From: Chrysomallon squamiferum
Taxonomy: Eukaryota; Mollusca; Gastropoda; Neomphalida; Peltospiridae
Length of the DNA stretch: 64,000 bases
Direction of reading: 5' to 3'
Assembly (NCBI GenBank): GCA_012295275.1
Contig: CM022671.1
Location: forward strand, 7,395,227-7,459,226
The notes beneath the pieces are model-generated. The model had not been told where the DNA came from, made no database searches, and saw only the letters and a program-made list of their open reading frames with translations. How positions within the stretch are numbered: the first letter of the stretch is position 1; the number at the start of each line of letters is the position of its first letter. A program made the position numbers and the translations under genes. Shown here piece after piece: positions 27,101 to 36,210 of this stretch.

Positions 27101-30100
27101 TGCCATGGATTGGTTGATTAGAATTTCAGACATCTTTTTGTAAGTATTTATAAAACTTTTAATTTTTTTTCACCAGGCATATTGGCAAGAGGCACACGAA
27201 AGACTGAAACTACTGGTTTATGGCAAACCTGCTGATCCTGCCCAGCCATTGGTTGTTGTCATCCCTCACCCAGCCAATGAGTGGCTCTCTCTTACAGAAG
27301 TGTCCGAAAGACTGGATATTCCCAAATATGCAAATGATGACTTGATACTGGATGTTCATTGGTTGGATATCAGCCTACCAGCTAGTTACAACTCAGTTGA
27401 TGACATAGTGCCTGATCTTTCTGAGAGGGTGAGTCATAAGGGTATCAGAATAAATAATAAATGTTTGTTTGTAAAATATTTCGTAGTCTTTGAAGATTTT
27501 GATTTCCTTTGCTATATTAAAAGTTTATTATTTTGTAATAAAATGCTCATTTTATAATAAAATAGTCTTTGATATATTTTTTTATTGTTTTTTTAATAGA
27601 AATAAATGTTTATAAAATATTTTGTAGATATTCAAATATTTAATTTCGTTTTGCTTTTAAGTTTATTATTTAGTGGTGAAATGTTATTTGTAATGTTTGC
27701 TAATCTTTAGCATATTTATTTTATTTTATTTTATTTTTATTGTTTTTTTACTGGTAATAAATGTTTGTAAATTGTTTTTTACTTTTTCAAGCATTTAATT
27801 TCATTTGCTATTAAGTTGTTTATTGTAATAAAATGCTGTTTAGAATTATATCTGCAGATTTTTAGCATATTTGTTTTTCTTTCTTTTTTTTCTTTTTTTT
27901 TTTATTTCCTTTCTTTCTTTCTTACTTTTTTATTTTATTTCCTTTCTTTCTTTCCTTCCTTTCTTTCCTTCCTTTCTTTATTCTTTTTGTTTGTTTGTTT
28001 GTTTCTTCCTTTCTTTCTTTTAATCTGTAATCTATGAATTACACCTGTAACAAATGTTTTAATTTTCTTCCAGGTAAACAAAGGCTTACAGTGGCTGGCC
28101 TCCAGGTTACCTCCAGCTCCACCACTGATAGGTCAGCCTGTCAGACAGTATGTGGAGGACTTTCTCCTGGAGGAGTACTTCACACCTGTACTGCAGAATT
28201 TAAAAGCCAGAAAGAATAACAGACTGCTGCACCAGGTAAAATCTAAATAGAAATAATGTTATCTGGTGCAGATGTTCAGTAATTAAACAATAAATGAGTG
28301 ATGTTGAGCTAGTTGTAGAGAAAAAGATTTTTTCATCAATACTTAGGAAGTGAAGGTGGGTGAGTAGAGAATGTATGTGCATGTGTGCAAATGCATGCAT
28401 GTGTGTGTGTGTGAGTGAGAGTTTTAAATCTAAATAAAAGAAAGGATTTAAAAAAAAAAAAGTATTCATGTAAAAATTATGTTTTTAATACAATTTAACT
28501 AGTTCAAAAATCTATATTTTTATTGACAGTTTTCAGATGTAATATGTCCTAGTATTATTCTGTTATTAAATTATACACAGTTCCTATTATTTACTTTAAT
28601 TTTAGGGACCAAACATTCTTATCACCTTGTACAACAATGTTGTTGAACATTTGGCTGAAGTAGCCTCCATGTCCGATTTGAAAAAATACTCCTGGCCTGT
28701 AGCAGAATTTGTGTGGACTCACAGTAATAATGGTGAGTTAAGAATAGAATCTGTGTGTGGACATGCAGTAATAATGGTGAGTTAAGAATAGAATCTGTGT
28801 GTGGACATGCAGTAATAATGGTGAGTTAAGAATAGAATCTGTGTGTGGACATACAGTAATAATGGTGAGTTAAGAATAGAATCTGTGTGTGGACATGCAG
28901 TAATAATGGTGAGTTAAAAATAGAATCTGTGTGTGGACATGCAGTAATAATGGTGAGTTAAAAATAGAATCTGTGTGTGGACATGCAGTTATAATGGTGA
29001 GTTAACAGCCATTAACTTACAGGCTGAAGATTTCTTATCTAAAATGCTTGGTATTGGAAAAGTTTCAAGTTTTTATTTATATGGATTTTTTAAATGTTAG
29101 AAGATAGTCAAATAGTAAGCTCAGCATTTAAACATGAAATTCACTTACATTTTATGTTTAACTTGTACAGATAGTCTGCAGGAATTTTTATAGTTATTTA
29201 TATAATTTTGCTAATTGTGTTATAAAATTATAAGATTTCTCTTTGTTTTTATTATTGTTTTATTTTTATTTTTATTTTTTTCTGGACTTTGCTTAAAATT
29301 TTTAATCAAATGAGATAAATATTTTAACATTCATTGTAAATACTATCAAGGGTTATTTTGAGACTCATACATTCTGTTTTATAGAACAGTTTTTCTTTGG
29401 GGGTGTTTATGCATGTGCATGTGTGTGTGAGTGTGTGTTAATTATTTATTTATTTGCAGACCTGCCTTTGGCTCACTGGAACACATCCAAACAGCTGTCC
29501 TACCTGTATGAAGAAATCTCTTTGCTCCAGTTACCTAGATTCAAGTTTGGTGATTTTGACAATGACACCTGGGACCAGGCTTGTGATGATGTTTGGGCGT
29601 TCGTTTCATCTGTTGTAGAACAGAACAAGGGCAGGGACACAGTTAGTCTGGTCACCAGGTATAAACTAATTCTTATGACAAGGAATTTCATTTTTAATAC
29701 TGAAATTTATTATTTGGGTTTAAGGGAGAGGCATGGTGTGAAAAGATAAAAATTCTGGTATTTCTGTAGTAACGTTTCAATGCATTTCATTAGTTTTGTG
29801 TGGGTATCAGACATACCGTATATACAAGGCGACCTTATGTATAAGCTGATGTGTATTTTAAGACAAAAAATTGCGTCATTTTAGGTATTACTTATGTATA
29901 AGTCGACTGTAGATTCCAGGCACCGTCACTATTTTTAGACCAGTGTGACAGTGCCATGAAGGCCTACATTGTACGCCTACTGTAACATAACTTGCACGAG
30001 CTGTAACTTGCATGAACATACCATAATAACATAAATGCATGTATTACACAAGCTATAGCCTAAATGTATCATAAATAGTATCTCTTGTTTTCGATTTGTT

Positions 30101-31842
30101 GGTAGTGGATATTAATGACGATTGCAATATTATTTCACCAAATTCTTTACAATTACACAAGTGAGTTTTGTTTATGAAATTAGGACCAATATTTAGTGCA
30201 ATTTGGCAGAGAAGTCTGCATTCCTAGACCACTGCAAGACGCCGTAAGGCATAACGCCGTACTGACGGTTTTCTCGCTTTAAAATGTATTTTTATGTCAT
30301 TAAACGGAAGAATATCATGTTTTACATTCATATTTGGTTTTGTTATTTATTTTTTCAAAAAATGTTATACGATAAAATTAATTTTTGAAAAGCTGAAAGA
30401 CAGCAATTATTTTAGATGCATCCCGTAGCAAAAAATAGTCAAAATGGCGACTCTTCAGCAACAGCTACAAAAGCATTACCTATGTATAAGTCGACCCCAA
30501 AAATATTACCTTAATATAGTCTCCCAAAAATTCAACTTATACACAAGTATATACGGTATTTAGCCAAATCTTTCCAAAATCATAGTTAATTATATCCTCT
30601 GATTAATATAGAATTAAATTCCTTTTATGTCACAGGATGCAGTACATATTCAGCTGTAATAAATGCAATAAATGTTCATTATTGTTTAATTATAAAGAAT
30701 TATATTTAAAGTGAGATGAGAAGTAATAGATTAAATATATTCTTACTTCCAAGTTATTATTAATTTCTTTTTTGACATCCAGTCTTTATTAATAACAAAA
30801 TATATCAGTAAAGGAGTACAGTTCAAAAATATCCTATGTTCTTTAGTAGTGACATTGTCTTGTTCAGGGAGAATTGATTTGATCTCATTTTTTTTTTCTA
30901 GTGCTTTTGTCAAACTGCATCAAATCTGAATACTTACCTAATTATTTTTATTATTTATTTTTATTTTTTTTTAATTTTAATTAATTTATTATTAACTTAA
31001 AATCATCATATTTTACTTTTTATGTGTTTTTTTAACCACTTTCCAGGATCAAAACGTTGTTAAAGAAGGTCAGAGATGATTTTGAGGATGTGTGTTTCCT
31101 GGAAACTGGCCAGGCATATTGTGAACCGACCTACATAAATATGCCATGGACGGATGTGATAGATGCTTGTATTAACTACAGACTGATGTGTCTCAGTGTG
31201 TGTGACCCACTGGTCACAGATCAGGTGAAAAAACACAAATCTACTTTTTATTATTTTTAAAATTTTAAAATAATAAAAAAAAAGGAAAAAAAAAGGGAAA
31301 AAATGAATATCACAACAATGAAACAATCTTTTTTTTTTTTTTTTTTTTTTTGTGGAAGATGTTTATTGTTAAAATTTATTTATATAATAGTATTCTTTTG
31401 TAGGCACACAATACAGTTAAAATGTAAAATACAAAATTTCTTGGTAAAAGGTTTGTAGAAGAAAATTAATAATGCAGGAATATCATTCTCAGTTTTGATT
31501 TAAAAAAAGAAATGTGTAGGTGTGTGTGTAAAGAACTGACAAGAACAGTATTAAAGTCAGGATTAGATTTAAAACAACTTTTTTTTCTCTGTTACCAGGA
31601 ATTGTGTGTGTACTACAGAGATGAAGATTTGAGAGACTATGCTGTTCCTGCATCATGGGAAGAAGCAGCAATGTCTTCAGCAGAACAAGGTGTGTTTTCA
31701 ACTACATTATTACAAACTGTTTCTCTTCTAAAATTATATAGCAGCAGTACCTTTTTTTATAGTAAATTTTTTTTCAAAAATCTGCTAAAATAAATATTCA
31801 AAACAGTTTACCTGGGTTTCTGGCATCCTGATGCTCACAAAA

Positions 31843-31882
<40 letters not shown>

Positions 31883-32220
31883 AATCCTATGCAGTTGTTG
31901 ATTAAATTTCAGCATGGCTCATAAATTGATTTAGGAATCAAAATTATTTTCAGGCAGTTGTGTGAAGTGGCACTCTTGTCTGTGTTAGTAGCAAAAAAAT
32001 ATGGATTATAGTAGTAGATTTATTTTCTGTATTTAAATACTTTTTAATTTATGGTGATACATTATAAAGAGAGTAAAATAAAAAAAAAACCTACCTGTAC
32101 TTTCAGATGAAGACATGTTAGAAAGCACATTTCACAAAGCTGCATACTCCAAATCAGTGACTTTGTCGATGATTGCTGAACCTTCACAGACTGAAACTCA
32201 TCTGGCCTCAGAAGAATCCA

Positions 32221-32272
<52 letters not shown>

Positions 32273-32711
32273 CGACGATGTGGATCGTGACAGAAAAGTT
32301 CATAAATATTCAGAACGCACCTTTGAGAACAGTGTGAACAGCACTTCAGCCTCGCAGTGTGAAGACGTCTGCATGGAATCAGAGATGGAGAAGTCTGTCA
32401 GGTCAGAATGTGTGGCTCTTGCTCAGTCTGTGAGATCAGAGAGAAGAAAGACTGAGCAGTTCAGTCAGTATCTGCAGTCTGTGTTGAATCCAGAACACAC
32501 TGACGTCATGTCATCATCATCCACTGTTGAACAGATGGAGGAGAAAGATGATGACGACGACGACGACGATGATGATGATGATGATGATAACAAATACGTG
32601 TTGAATGAAACAGTGGCTGATAAGATGGATGATTTGGTTTACAGTGTGATGTCTGAAAAGAAGAAAAGTGAATTGTTTGAGAGAAGATTGAAAATGTTGA
32701 TGCACACTTAG
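12132..32711 (+). CDS. MCM3AP: GANP / MCM3-associated protein, TREX-2 complex scaffold (complete)
   Basis: 27 coding exons: 12132-13038, 13457-13570, 14100-14305, 14688-14829, 15445-15627, 16969-17064, 17676-17812, 18215-18283, 18762-18911, 19334-19605, 20068-20287, 20901-21101, 21857-21959, 22336-22493, 23098-23255, 23600-23755, 24271-24406, 24936-25359, 26014-26150, 26461-26649, 27177-27428, 28074-28235, 28606-28732, 29460-29658, 31047-31224, 31599-31689, 32107-32711. All introns are GT-AG; the sum is 5772 nt, 1923 residues, close to human GANP (about 1980). Order: FG-repeat nucleoporin-like region (residues 1-302, about 17 FG dipeptides); RRM (about 363-435); SAC3 domain from about 562, opening with [15 protein letters not shown]2/Sus1-binding region (about 985-1075); acetyltransferase-like MCM3AP half (about 1140-1830); acidic tail with Asp runs at 1762-1780 and 1870-1883. 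Known role: scaffold of TREX-2 at the nuclear pore, coupling transcription to mRNA export. Start chosen because [16 protein letters not shown] begins the FG region directly. Exons 10 and 18 are noticeably GC-richer than their surroundings. Confidence 0.95.
16136..16848. mobile_element. Possible non-autonomous hAT-like DNA transposon in GANP intron 5
   Basis: The left end reads CAGGGCTTAACC and the right end GGTTATGACCAAAGCCTG, a short imperfect terminal inverted repeat. Flanks are ATAATAAT on the left and ATAATCAA on the right, which could be a decayed 8-bp target duplication typical of hAT elements. Interior has no long ORF. The short TIR makes this tentative. Confidence 0.35.
18560..18660 (-). 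repeat. Interspersed intronic repeat, copy 1
   Basis: Shares AAATTTCAGCATGGCTCA, a TTTTCAGGCAG word and TGTGAAATGGCACTCTT with copy 2 at 31899-31990, in the same order and spacing. Minus orientation is inferred because, read that way, copy 2 ends in an (ATTT)n tail as retroposons do. Confidence 0.6.
19041..19340 (+). repeat. Degenerate tandem repeat carrying 3' splice-site-like units
   Basis: Intron 9 of GANP ends in about seven units of 35-50 bp, each with a GAAATCATCC-type word preceded by a (T/G)AG or AAG and a T-rich stretch (words at about 19066, 19105, 19148, 19189, 19221, 19281). The real acceptor of exon 10, TGTAG/GAAATCACTC at 19333/19334, is the last unit. The copy at 19101-19104 (TTTGCAG/GAAATC) is a better-looking acceptor than the real one. 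Confidence 0.65.
19770..19840. mobile_element. Possible hAT terminal fragment
   Basis: CATTGATTCTCAAACCTTTTT resembles the terminal inverted repeat of hAT-type elements (CAGTGGTTCTCAA family of ends). Only one end is visible and no element boundary could be set. Confidence 0.25.
21265..21400 (+). mobile_element. Molluscan-type SINE fragment in GANP intron 12
   Basis: Ordered words: GTCCATGCTCCACAACTGG, GTAGTGGTATGTACTGTCC, GAGGATGGTGCCTATAAA, CCCTTGCTGCTATTACAG. They match my recollection of the body of a SINE abundant in mollusc genomes (chain of CACGACTGG, GTGGTATGTGCTGTCC, GTGCATATAAA and CCCTTGCTGC). The tRNA-like head is absent. Family attribution is from memory and should be verified with a repeat library. 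Confidence 0.5.
22628..22745 (-). repeat. Interspersed intronic repeat, weak copy 3
   Basis: Contains TATTTTCAGGCAATTTAGTGAAATGACAGTCTGTG-type similarity to the repeats at 18560 and 31899, and is preceded by AAAT repeats as copy 2 is. More diverged than the other two. Confidence 0.4.
23985..24150. repeat. (GTT)n/(ATT)n low-complexity tract
   Basis: Runs of GTT, CAT and ATT/TTTTTTAT within a GANP intron. Their translation gives artefactual Leu/Ile/Tyr/Cys-rich frames, which I did not annotate. Confidence 0.85.
25675..25895 (-). mobile_element. Tigger1-like (pogo) DNA transposon end, GANP intron 18
   Basis: Reads, in order, ATAAGATGTATATGTGAAAC, ATAAATGGATTTTATTTTCT, TCTGAAATCTGAAACACTTC and TGGTTCCTAGCGTTTTGGAT. 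From memory this is the order and wording of the reverse complement of the first roughly 220 bp of mammalian Tigger1. Two further copies of the same family occur in this window (29025 and 55069), which supports a real repeat family. Family name is from memory. Confidence 0.55.
27875..28022. repeat. Pyrimidine-rich (CTTT)n tract
   Basis: A C/T-only mixture of TTTC, CTTT and CCTT repeats with a TTTG patch, lying directly upstream of the acceptor of GANP exon 22 (28074). It forms an unusually long polypyrimidine stretch. Confidence 0.85.
28711..29005 (+). repeat. 44-bp minisatellite with a 5' splice site in every unit
   Basis: Seven GGTGAGTTAA words spaced exactly 44 bp apart (GT at 28733, 28777, 28821, 28865, 28909, 28953, 28997). 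The first is the real donor of GANP exon 23; the exon's last 22 bases are themselves repeated, with few changes, in each unit. Units are nearly identical, so expansion is recent. Confidence 0.95.
29025..29235 (+). mobile_element. Tigger1-like (pogo) DNA transposon end, GANP intron 23
   Basis: Begins CAGGCTGAAGATTTCTTATC, then AAAATGCTTGG, and later ATGAAATTCACTTA and AGTCTGCAGGAATTTTTATA. From memory this follows the 5' end of mammalian Tigger1 over about 200 bp, in forward orientation. It directly abuts the 44-bp minisatellite. Confidence 0.5.
29816..30556. mobile_element. Non-autonomous DNA transposon with CCGTATATAC inverted ends
   Basis: Left end TA/CCGTATATACAAGG and right end AAGTATATACGG/TA are inverted repeats flanked by TA on both sides, as expected for a TA-inserting (Tc1/mariner/pogo-type) element of about 741 bp. 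Subterminal TATGTATAAGTCGAC words occur inside both ends (about 29891 and 30480). No ORF of useful length, so it would need a transposase in trans. It lies in GANP intron 24. Confidence 0.75.
31843..31882. repeat. (AAAT)n microsatellite
   Basis: About ten AAAT units immediately before interspersed repeat copy 2. Read on the minus strand it is an (ATTT)n tail of that repeat. Confidence 0.9.
31899..31990 (-). repeat. Interspersed intronic repeat, copy 2
   Basis: Matches copy 1 at 18560 through AAATTTCAGCATGGCTCA, ATTATTTTCAGGCAGTT and GTGGCACTCTTG. Read on the minus strand it runs into an (ATTT)n tail at 31843-31882, the structure of a retroposon 3' end. Confidence 0.6.
32223..32279 (+). repeat. 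Coding (GAT)n microsatellite, 19 Asp codons in GANP
   Basis: Nineteen consecutive Asp codons, mostly GAT with two GAC near the end, in the last GANP exon (residues 1762-1780). Confidence 0.95.
32547..32588 (+). repeat. Coding (GAT/GAC)n microsatellite, 14 Asp codons in GANP
   Basis: Fourteen consecutive Asp codons (residues 1870-1883), GAC-interrupted in the middle. It lies between the two C-terminal helical modules. Confidence 0.95.
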
Positions 32712-32793
32712 TGCTTGTGTTTGTGTTGTTACATAACGTTTGTCCATTTTTCAAATTCCAGCTGTTGTTTTGACATGTATTTATATGTGAAAA

Positions 32794-32804
32794 AATAAAA
32801 TAAA
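32794..32804 (+). terminator. Poly(A) signals of GANP
   Basis: Two AATAAA hexamers (32794-32799 and 32799-32804), 83 and 88 bases after the TAG stop. A further AATAAA lies near 32936, one repeat unit downstream. Confidence 0.6.
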
Positions 32805-32820
32805 ATTTTTCAACTTAATT

Positions 32821-33125
32821 TACTGAAAAGATGAAAAAAAAGTGAACAGTTTGATAAATATTTAGTGATATGCTTGTTAATGAAATAACTTTTGTCTGCA
32901 CTTTTCAAATATTTATACATTTACAGAAAATGTTAAATAAACTTTGCAAATACGCACATTTTGTTTTTATAATCAAGTGATGTAAATTGTTTGATAAACA
33001 CTTAACCATTTGCTTCGTTATAATATAACTTTTGTTACATTTTCAGATTCCAGTTATTGTTAAATATTTATATATTACTTACAGTGAAAATAAAAGAGAT
33101 TTCTTCAAATAACTACATTTTGATT
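32821..33125 (+). pseudogene. Decayed tandem copies of the GANP C-terminal module
   Basis: Two units follow the stop codon. Aligning on GTTTGA, the coding unit has it at 32675, the next at 32849 and the third at 32989. Each continues with ATAAC(T/G)TTTGT and TTTTCA(A/G)A words and an AT-rich end carrying an AATAAA-like signal. Conceptual reading of unit 2 gives KKSEQFDKYL and of unit 3 KLFDKHL, both with stops just upstream. They parallel the in-frame [11 protein letters not shown] and [10 protein letters not shown] of the protein. Confidence 0.65.
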
Positions 33126-33160
33126 TAACAGCCAAGTAACATACTTAGATACCCAGAATG

Positions 33161-33191
<31 letters not shown>

Positions 33192-33699
33192 CACTTGGCA
33201 TACTTGTATAAATCACCTTCATTGTCTTCGTTTTCATTAATCATTTGTGTATGGGCTGATGTCACATATAGAAAAGTATATTTTTATGTATTGAGAATAA
33301 TTTTGTAGATATCTGAATAGCTGAAAATGCCTCAAAAAGAGGAGCATATTTTCACCTGGCTGTTATAAGATTAATATTATTCTTTAAACTTTATTTCTTC
33401 TTAATCTTAATCACATTGAAAATAGTTTTGGCAATTAAACAAGAAACAAAATTTTACATTATGTATTTTATACATCATTTAAATACACTGCAGGCTTGAA
33501 GACAATCTGCAAGTGAGAGTAAAATATTTTTTAAATTGTTTTATTTAGTCGATAAATTACGAGATAAATTTAGTGAATTTATTTATGCTGCTGTTACTTT
33601 TTAATACGTTACATATTATCGCGATACATTTTAATTTTGAGTATTAAGAAGGAAGGAAATATTTTATTCATTGAGATCTAGCTAAAAGTGATTCCTTGA

Positions 33700-33770
33700 A
33701 AGATAATCGATCCAACAATCTACCACTAAGCCGCGTCCTGCTCCGGTTTCGGGGTTCATCAAATGTTTTA
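33700..33770 (-). mobile_element. Possible tRNA-like SINE head
   Basis: On the minus strand: GGAGCAGGACGCGGCTTAGT, then GGTAGATTGTTGGATCGATT. The D-arm-like GGCTTAGTGGTAGA followed by GGATCGAT resembles the tRNA-derived heads of mollusc SINEs. It is short, and no body was recognised. Confidence 0.35.
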
Positions 33771-34266
33771 TTTTTAACAGTTTTATGGAAGAAACTGAAA
33801 ACAATACAAAATCCAGTAAATGATGAGAGAAATAATGTTGCGTATGTATATATTACAATTAAATATTTTTCATTTTCGAGCATCAGTTGGAACGGGAAAT
33901 AAAGACAATGAGATTTCAGAGGGTCGAGGAAGATACAGAGAACGTTAGTGATGTTTGGAGATAAATTCAGAAATCGGCAATTAGACAAATTTATTTTAAA
34001 ATCAGACATTTTACAAAGCAGACGTCATTTATTATTACCAGTACCAAAACAAATAATTAGTAAAAACAAAAAAATCTGATATGTAGGTATGGACACGAAA
34101 CTCGTATGGCGGTGACAGTCGCCAGTATATTTAATGATTTCAGAATTTTTTTCATTATTTTTTAAATTTATATATTATATTCGATAAACATTCGTTCATT
34201 TATTTATATGTCAAATAATACTTTTTGACGAAGAAATATATATGCAATTTTTACTATAGGATAATC

Positions 34267-34630
34267 CAAATACAAATTAAATTAAATTACCATAATAGGA
34301 TTACAAGACGAAGATATCGTGCAATATTTTCAATGCGGTTTTGATTTTTAATTAAACTGCATTTGCTGTAGACCTTAATTATGAACTTACAATGATAAAT
34401 TATTTGCAGTAAATCGTCTGAAATAAAAGTCCAAATGCAAATTAAACTGGGATAGCTTTTGACTATATTTACAAGATAAGCTATCGTGCAATATATCGCA
34501 ATGCGGTTTTGACAATCTATCATTTTTAACTAAAAAAAACAAATGCAAATTAAATTATAATGTTAGTTATATGCTATATTTACAAGGTAAGGTTGTGTCT
34601 GCTAATATATTGCAATGAGGCTTTGACTAA
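34267..34630. repeat. Three-copy repeat with octamer-like ATGCAAAT words
   Basis: Copies at about 34267-34349, 34431-34515 and 34540-34630 share (A)AAT(G/A)CAAATTAAA, a TTACAAG word, a CAATAT word and GCAATG(C/A)GG(T/C)TTTGA. Copies 2 and 3 contain the exact octamer ATGCAAAT. Position is about 3.1-3.4 kb downstream of the 262-aa gene's stop. Confidence 0.6.
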
Positions 34631-35132
34631 TTTGTCAAATATCTGGCGCCATATTACAGTTAGTAAATATTTTAGAAGATCGCTGAATACTGATCAGATT
34701 AGTATTATTAATTTTATTAGATAAAATATTTATATTTGTATCTCATTTATTTATTTCATATCATCTCGATTGTTATTTATATATTAATCATTATTATTAT
34801 TATTTTTTTTTTTTTTCTAATGGAAAAGGCACACCCTTCCGTCCCCCACCGCTGAAACCCTTGGATACAAAAATAACCCTGTCATCTGCACCTGTGTCTC
34901 GGTTCCAGAATAATTTATTTTATTTTTAAATCATCAGTTTGCATATTGCACTGTACCAGTATGCTGTGCCCTATATTCGTCTTCTCTGTCATCACAGCTA
35001 TTTTTACAGGTAAGATATTTTACAACATTTTTTACAATGATAATAAAAATAATGAATGGGGATATTTAGTGTATTTGTACATAAATTGTGTTCCATCTCT
35101 TACCAGAATGTTTTGTTTATTTATTTATTTTA

Positions 35133-35140
<8 letters not shown>

Positions 35141-35168
<28 letters not shown>

Positions 35169-35255
35169 TTTTTTTTTTTGTGTATTTTAAAATTACTCTT
35201 TTTATTTGTTATTTTAAAAATATATATTTCTTTATTATTTTTTTTATTTATTTAT

Positions 35256-35306
<51 letters not shown>
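35141..35306. repeat. (TTA)n microsatellites
   Basis: Two ATT/TTA runs (35141-35170 and 35261-35306) separated by T-rich sequence. Confidence 0.9.
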
Positions 35307-36140
35307 TTCGTCTTGTTTTATGTTTTTTTAAATTTGATGTTATGATTATAATCAGGTCAGGTAAAATTTGTTACATCCTCTGTAGCTATTTGGCACATAT
35401 GTTGACTCTGTTTAACAAGGCAGAGAGGTTGATTTGCCTGACACTTTACCCAGTTAATAAAAACCAAAACAGCATCAATTTCATCTTGTTTTGCCCAAAT
35501 TCCCTTCCCCCTCTCTCCGTTCTGCCCGAATAGGGATGCTGTCTTCTATACAATTTGCATCTCGTGGTAAAAATTTACCTGAGCTATTAAAAATCTTAGT
35601 AAGAATTTCACTTTTCCAAATAAATGGACCCGACAGAGACACATAGACACGGTGGCTAAATCAAAATGCGTCATTAATTAATAATAATTCGACTTCATAT
35701 GACCTAATTAGTAGATATAGTACAAATGTGGCCACATGACATTTGTATCAAGAATTCTATCCTAGGCTTGGTACATTAAACATATATTATTTACAGTCTA
35801 TGTCCTGCGTATCGTGTTTTGTACGATTTCACCTTTATTCACTTGTGAAGTAAAGTTCACCTTTATTCGCCTGTGAAGTAATGTTCCTTCAGTGCTAATC
35901 ATCTTCTGTTTTGAGCTAACCTAATCTGGAAGTTACGTTCCTTGTGAAAGTTTAACCCTGTCCTTTGTGGCCGCGACTCTAAATTCGAATCACAAAGAAA
36001 TAAAACGAGGAAAGAAAATGTAAGCCTTTTCGTTAATCACAAAGATAAAACGGGCAAGACTTTTATATCATCTAATTAGCGAATCAATCTGCCTTCATTT
36101 TAAGTTGGAACTTTTCTAAAAATATATAAGATGAAAGGTT

Positions 36141-36172
<32 letters not shown>

Positions 36173-36210
36173 TATCATCATCATCATCATCATCATTATT
36201 ATTATTATTA
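36141..36210. repeat. (CAT)n/(TTA)n microsatellite
   Basis: CAT repeats with single CATTAT interruptions, passing into TTA repeats. Confidence 0.9.

Noticed and set aside
32506-32754. Minus-strand frames with poly-His or poly-Ile/Val
   Set aside because: Antisense translation of the (GAT)n repeats in the last GANP exon.
36141-36195. Regular CAT repeats as a possible CRISPR-like or regulatory array
   Set aside because: Simple trinucleotide microsatellite without spacers, in a eukaryotic genome.
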